From contig JAZNSG010000021.1 in the NCBI GenBank assembly GCA_045591035.1, positions 1-34,674 on the forward strand: 34,674 bases of DNA. The letters run 5' to 3'. Position numbers and translations under genes: made by a program. The first letter of the stretch is position 1; each line of letters starts with the position of its first letter. Below, in pieces: positions 31,748-34,674 of this stretch. Under the pieces are notes generated by a model that was given only the letters and a program-made list of their open reading frames with translations, searched no databases and was not told the origin of the DNA. This stretch comes from SIG440 sp045591035 (lineage in GTDB: Bacteria; Bacillota; Clostridia; Monoglobales; Monoglobaceae).

Positions 31748-32565
31748 CTATTCTCCTCCGTCTTTTTTGACCTGTTTTCGTGTTTCAAATAAGGAATGAA
31801 CATTTTCGCAACCTTTCCGCGGCCTCTGGTCTTTACATAAAAATACCCGATTATACTAAAAACAAAAGCTCCTACAAAGTTTACCAAAAGGTCCTTCATT
31901 GTATCATAAAGACCAATATCCAGATAACCTCCATCAAGAAGTTCCTGCCCGTTGACCATGGTTGTATTAACCTTGTCAATCACAAAAACGTCCTTTGTAC
32001 TTGTGCCGAGAAGGGTCGAATGAATAGCTGTTACCACCTTATCCTTTTGCATATCCGTCCCGATAAAAGCATCACAGAAAAACTCAAAGAACTCCCACAA
32101 GACCCCGATTGTCATAGAAAAGCAAAACGCCCCAATCGCCAGAAAAACAGGAGATAGTTTGAATTTCACTCTTTCGTTACGATTAAGTATATCTGTAAGT
32201 GCAAAGCCTATTGCTGCACACAAAAATCCGTTGACTGTATGAAGCACTGTGTCCCAATATGGGTATTTTGTGTAATAGCTTCCCATTTCGCCAAGAATTT
32301 CTGCAGCAAAAATGAACAACAATATAACAATTTCAAGTGCACTGGGGACCTCAATGCCAAAATTTTTTTCAACAAAAGTCGGTATAACAAAAAGAACAAG
32401 AGTTAGTGTACAGAAAAATATATTCTCATAATTTCTGCTGAGGCATGAAAAAACCAACGCAGCCACAACAAAAAGACGAAGCACAACAAACACAGCAAAC
32501 GCAGCCTTATTGTTCTTTACCTCCTCTTTATAGTCCCGTTTAAAGCGCTTAAAAAACTCCTTCAT
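31744..32565 (-). CDS. Multi-pass membrane protein, DUF2238/YjdF-like
   Basis: Function unknown. It has 273 residues with about six hydrophobic segments (about 25-42, 48-64, 73-92, 108-126, 138-155 and 230-248). A polar loop between the fifth and sixth is on one side, and a basic C-tail follows. Conserved-looking membrane residues YWDTVLHTVNG and GVLWEFFEFFCD recall the DUF2238 (YjdF) group. It is first in a two-gene operon and translationally coupled to bioY, which hints at a link with vitamin uptake or membrane homeostasis, but nothing more can be said. Confidence 0.75.
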   Translation of the reverse strand: MKEFFKRFKRDYKEEVKNNKAAFAVFVVLRLFVVAALVFSCLSRNYENIFFCTLTLVLFVIPTFVEKNFGIEVPSALEIVILLFIFAAEILGEMGSYYTKYPYWDTVLHTVNGFLCAAIGFALTDILNRNERVKFKLSPVFLAIGAFCFSMTIGVLWEFFEFFCDAFIGTDMQKDKVVTAIHSTLLGTSTKDVFVIDKVNTTMVNGQELLDGGYLDIGLYDTMKDLLVNFVGAFVFSIIGYFYVKTRGRGKVAKMFIPYLKHENRSKKTEENR

Positions 32566-32598
32566 TTTTGCTCCACCTCTTGCAAATAATCTATTTTA

Positions 32599-32627
32599 AT
32601 TATACCATTTTCCATCTCAAATATCAA
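32599..32627 (-). promoter_or_regulatory. Promoter of the DUF2238-bioY operon
   Basis: On the minus strand TTGATA (32627-32622), 17-bp spacer ending TGG (extended -10), TATAAT (32604-32599). No BirA operator or riboswitch fold is recognised. Confidence 0.8.
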
Positions 32628-32644
32628 CAATTATGCATATTGTT
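32626..32644. promoter_or_regulatory. Palindrome between the bioY operon and rubrerythrin
   Basis: AACAAT-T-ATGCAT-ATTGTT, arms of 6 bp around a self-complementary centre. It abuts the bioY-operon -35 and lies 54 bp upstream of the rubrerythrin start. It is a possible operator for either gene and does not match PerR, Rex or BirA consensus. Confidence 0.4.
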
Positions 32645-32697
32645 TTAAACTTTCGGCATAATAAAAACAAATCCATAAATTAGGAGATGAAGAAACT

Positions 32698-33285
32698 TTG
32701 GAATTTAAAAACAGTGAAACAAAAATCAACTTACTTCGTGCATTTGCAGGTGAAAGCCAGGCTCGAAACCGTTATACCTTTGCCGCATCCGAGGCAAGGA
32801 AACAGAATCTTTATGTAGTTGAGGCAGTATTTAACTTTACAGCCGGTCAGGAAAAAGAACATGCTGAGTTGTTTTATAACCAGCTTAAATCCGCATCAGG
32901 TGAAAATATTGCTATTGATGGTTCTTATCCCATAGACATCAGCGATTCAGTGACTGAGCTTCTTAAATTTGCTCATCACAACGAATATGAAGAGTACGAG
33001 GACGTCTATAAAAACTTCGGCGAGATTGCCGAAAAAGAAGGATTTTCTCAGATAGCTACCCTATTTAAAAATATTGCTCAAATTGAGAAAACCCACGGAG
33101 ACAGATTTGCCCGTTTTGCTGAACTTCTTGAACAGGATAAGCTGTTTGTGTCAGATGTTTCAACCTCCTGGATGTGTCTAAATTGCGGATATATATACAG
33201 CGGAGTATCAGTTCCGCCCAATTGTCCTGTATGCAGCCATAACAGAGGGTACTTCCTGAAACTTGAGCTTCTTGAAAAGTTTTAA
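32698..33285 (+). CDS. rbr: Rubrerythrin
   Basis: Non-haem di-iron peroxidase that detoxifies H2O2 in anaerobes with electrons from rubredoxin or NADH. It has 195 residues from a TTG at 32698 with AGGAG upstream. The ferritin-like four-helix part (1-145) shows E19 (GESQARNRY), E52 (GQEKEHAE), the EYEEYEDVY helix, E130 and H133. A C-terminal rubredoxin-type FeS4 domain has C160/C163 (CLNC) and C176/C179 (CPVC). Its stop overlaps the convergent spoIIE stop. Confidence 0.95.
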   Translation: MEFKNSETKINLLRAFAGESQARNRYTFAASEARKQNLYVVEAVFNFTAGQEKEHAELFYNQLKSASGENIAIDGSYPIDISDSVTELLKFAHHNEYEEYEDVYKNFGEIAEKEGFSQIATLFKNIAQIEKTHGDRFARFAELLEQDKLFVSDVSTSWMCLNCGYIYSGVSVPPNCPVCSHNRGYFLKLELLEKF

Positions 33286-34674
33286 CCAGCCTGTTTCAGC
33301 TCAACTGTAAGCACAGTCATATCGTCTTGTACTTCTCCATCATTTTCTTTTAGTGCGTGTTCCAATATAAATTTGGGCATATCTTTTGCTATTTTATTGC
33401 GGCAGCTTTCCTTGAGAAATTTCTCAAGCCAAAGGCTGCCGTTTTCTCTGTTCTCGACGCCGTCTGTTATCATAATTATTCTGTCTCCCTCACAAATTCT
33501 GCCCGTAACAACCGACGCTTCAGCCTCAGATACTATACCCGCAGGCAAGGATGCAGCCTTAACAGTCTCCACTTTGCCATCCTTTTGTAATATGAAGCTG
33601 GGTTCTGCCCCTGTTTTTACAAATTTCACCTCCCCGGTATAAAGGTCTACTATACATATATCCATAGTAACAAAAGTATTCTCTTCAGACTTCATTATCA
33701 TCACTGAATTGATAAGCTTAATCGCTGTTTTTGAATCAAAACCCGCCCTCAGAAGGCTGTCAAGAAGTTCTAAAATCGCTTCGCTCTCTTTTGCCGCGCG
33801 GCTTCCTGTTCCCATTCCATCACTGACAGCAATCACATACTTACCCCCACTCAGGTGCAACGCCCGGATATTGTCTCCACTGCTTTTTGAAGCCGAGCAC
33901 TCTGCATGACACGCTTCAACAGCGAACCTTTCCGCTTCGGAAAAAATAATTCTTGTGAATCTTTTACCCTCCCTTTTCTCAAGCATATTTAATGTTCTGC
34001 ATTTAAGTATGGTTTTCATTGCTCTCTCCAACGCCTGTCTGGGTTTTCCTTCACAGTATTCATTTTTAAGCAGCAACTCTATATAGTTTCGTCCATCTCT
34101 GTCCACAGAAACCCTTACTTCTGTCGCGTTGATATCCTTCGTTTCCAAAGCAGCCCTCACTTTCCATTCAGGAACTGACGTCGCTTTTGCCTCATCCTTT
34201 ATTTCACTGGCAAGTTCCTCCATAATCACAGATACCCCTCCAAGTTGTTCGCCCACTATTTCACGGCTTTCAGAAAGTTTGTTCCTCCAGGCTCTTTGGA
34301 CTCTGTAAATATCAAATCTGTGATTAAGCTCATTCACCATTTCCGAAAGATTTATACAGCTTCTTTTCATCCTCTCACCCATATCCTCTATGCTGAGCTT
34401 TCCCCGTTCTTTAAGTATATCAAGGAGTCTGAGCATATCCCCACGAACTGTGTTATAATCCTTGCCCCAACAAACCATAGACTTTCTGCATCTTCTGCAT
34501 ACCTTGTCGCTCGCTGAGTCAAGCACATATGAAACATCCGCACTTGAGGCCATTTCTTCATATTCTGATAATTTTTTTAGCGTTTTTGTCATTTCATTAA
34601 ACGCATTCCCAACAGACAAAAGCCTTTGTCGAATACCATCTTTTATTTTCATTACATTATCATTTTCTTCTGCA
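33282..34674 (-). CDS. spoIIE: Stage II sporulation protein E, C-terminal part (cut by window edge)
   Basis: PP2C-type phosphatase that dephosphorylates SpoIIAA to activate sigma-F in the forespore and also acts at the polar septum. About 464 C-terminal residues are present. The frame stays open to the right edge, so the ATG at 34652 is internal and the N-terminal membrane region lies outside. Seen here: the middle domain with a Cys cluster (CRRCRKSMVCW) and the PP2C domain over the last 210 residues or so, with SDGMGTGSRA, TGAEPSF, ITDGVEN and DDMTVL carrying the metal aspartates. It indicates a spore former. Confidence 0.93.
   Translation of the reverse strand, partial: AEENDNVMKIKDGIRQRLLSVGNAFNEMTKTLKKLSEYEEMASSADVSYVLDSASDKVCRRCRKSMVCWGKDYNTVRGDMLRLLDILKERGKLSIEDMGERMKRSCINLSEMVNELNHRFDIYRVQRAWRNKLSESREIVGEQLGGVSVIMEELASEIKDEAKATSVPEWKVRAALETKDINATEVRVSVDRDGRNYIELLLKNEYCEGKPRQALERAMKTILKCRTLNMLEKREGKRFTRIIFSEAERFAVEACHAECSASKSSGDNIRALHLSGGKYVIAVSDGMGTGSRAAKESEAILELLDSLLRAGFDSKTAIKLINSVMIMKSEENTFVTMDICIVDLYTGEVKFVKTGAEPSFILQKDGKVETVKAASLPAGIVSEAEASVVTGRICEGDRIIMITDGVENRENGSLWLEKFLKESCRNKIAKDMPKFILEHALKENDGEVQDDMTVLTVELKQAG

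Noticed and set aside
1..34674. CRISPR array, tRNA or rRNA genes, prophage or insertion sequence
   Set aside because: No regularly spaced repeats, no tRNA-like cloverleaf sequence, no transposase, integrase or phage structural genes were seen. The only repeat-type elements are those listed near 7.4-8.3 kb.

Overview
The window comes from a low-to-medium GC, endospore-forming anaerobic Firmicute, most likely a member of the class Clostridia. The reasons are a SpoIIE gene at the right edge, rubrerythrin, a Rex-type operator in front of an iron alcohol dehydrogenase, WalR, Lrp, Sapep dipeptidase and G5-domain cell-wall proteins, purine-rich Shine-Dalgarno sites with several TTG/GTG starts, and consensus sigma-A promoters. 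It is mostly chromosomal core, with one small accessory patch at about 7.2-8.3 kb. I cannot name the species.

Layout. 1-4244 (minus): ruvC, then a Rex-controlled alcohol dehydrogenase, then ruvA-ruvB-metG (metG is cut by the left edge). 4284-7210 (plus): argG-argH behind two tandem ARG boxes and a consensus promoter. 7212-8308: a 67-residue orphan protein, a 105-bp imperfect palindrome and a DinJ/YafQ toxin-antitoxin pair, bracketed by two nearly identical UUCG-loop terminators. 8331-17190 (minus): one long unit with a strong promoter, an approximately 560-nt structured RNA that I identify as OLE RNA, its membrane partner oapA, then dxs, tlyA, nadK, recN, an RseC-like gene and an ABC-F ATPase. 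17300-18620 (minus): a G5/3D-domain wall protein. 18687-25690 (plus): tRNA methyltransferase, rsmI, an OmpR/EnvZ-type two-component pair, htrA and a dipeptidase. 25700-28513 (minus): LysM/G5/M23 endopeptidase, an orphan WalR-type regulator and rlmH, headed by a perfect WalR box. 28645-31221 (plus): Lrp-type regulator, aminotransferase, tatD. 31208-32627 (minus): a membrane protein and bioY. 32698-34674: rubrerythrin (plus) and the C-terminal half of spoIIE (minus).

The most striking content is the OLE RNA/OapA ribonucleoprotein locus. A promoter with perfect hexamers and 17-bp spacing precedes an RNA rich in self-complementary segments. Directly downstream lies a small polytopic membrane protein carrying the Asp-x3-Asp pair reported for OapA, in the isoprenoid (dxs) neighbourhood typical of this RNA. 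OLE is a known RNA class with incompletely understood function, so this is an identification and not a new class.

Regulatory logic can be read directly in four places: Rex (redox) at adh, ArgR at argG, WalR at the wall-hydrolase/walR operon (autoregulation), and DinJ-type autoregulation at the toxin-antitoxin operon. Two absences are notable. No argR lies between nadK and recN, its usual place, and no walK follows walR.
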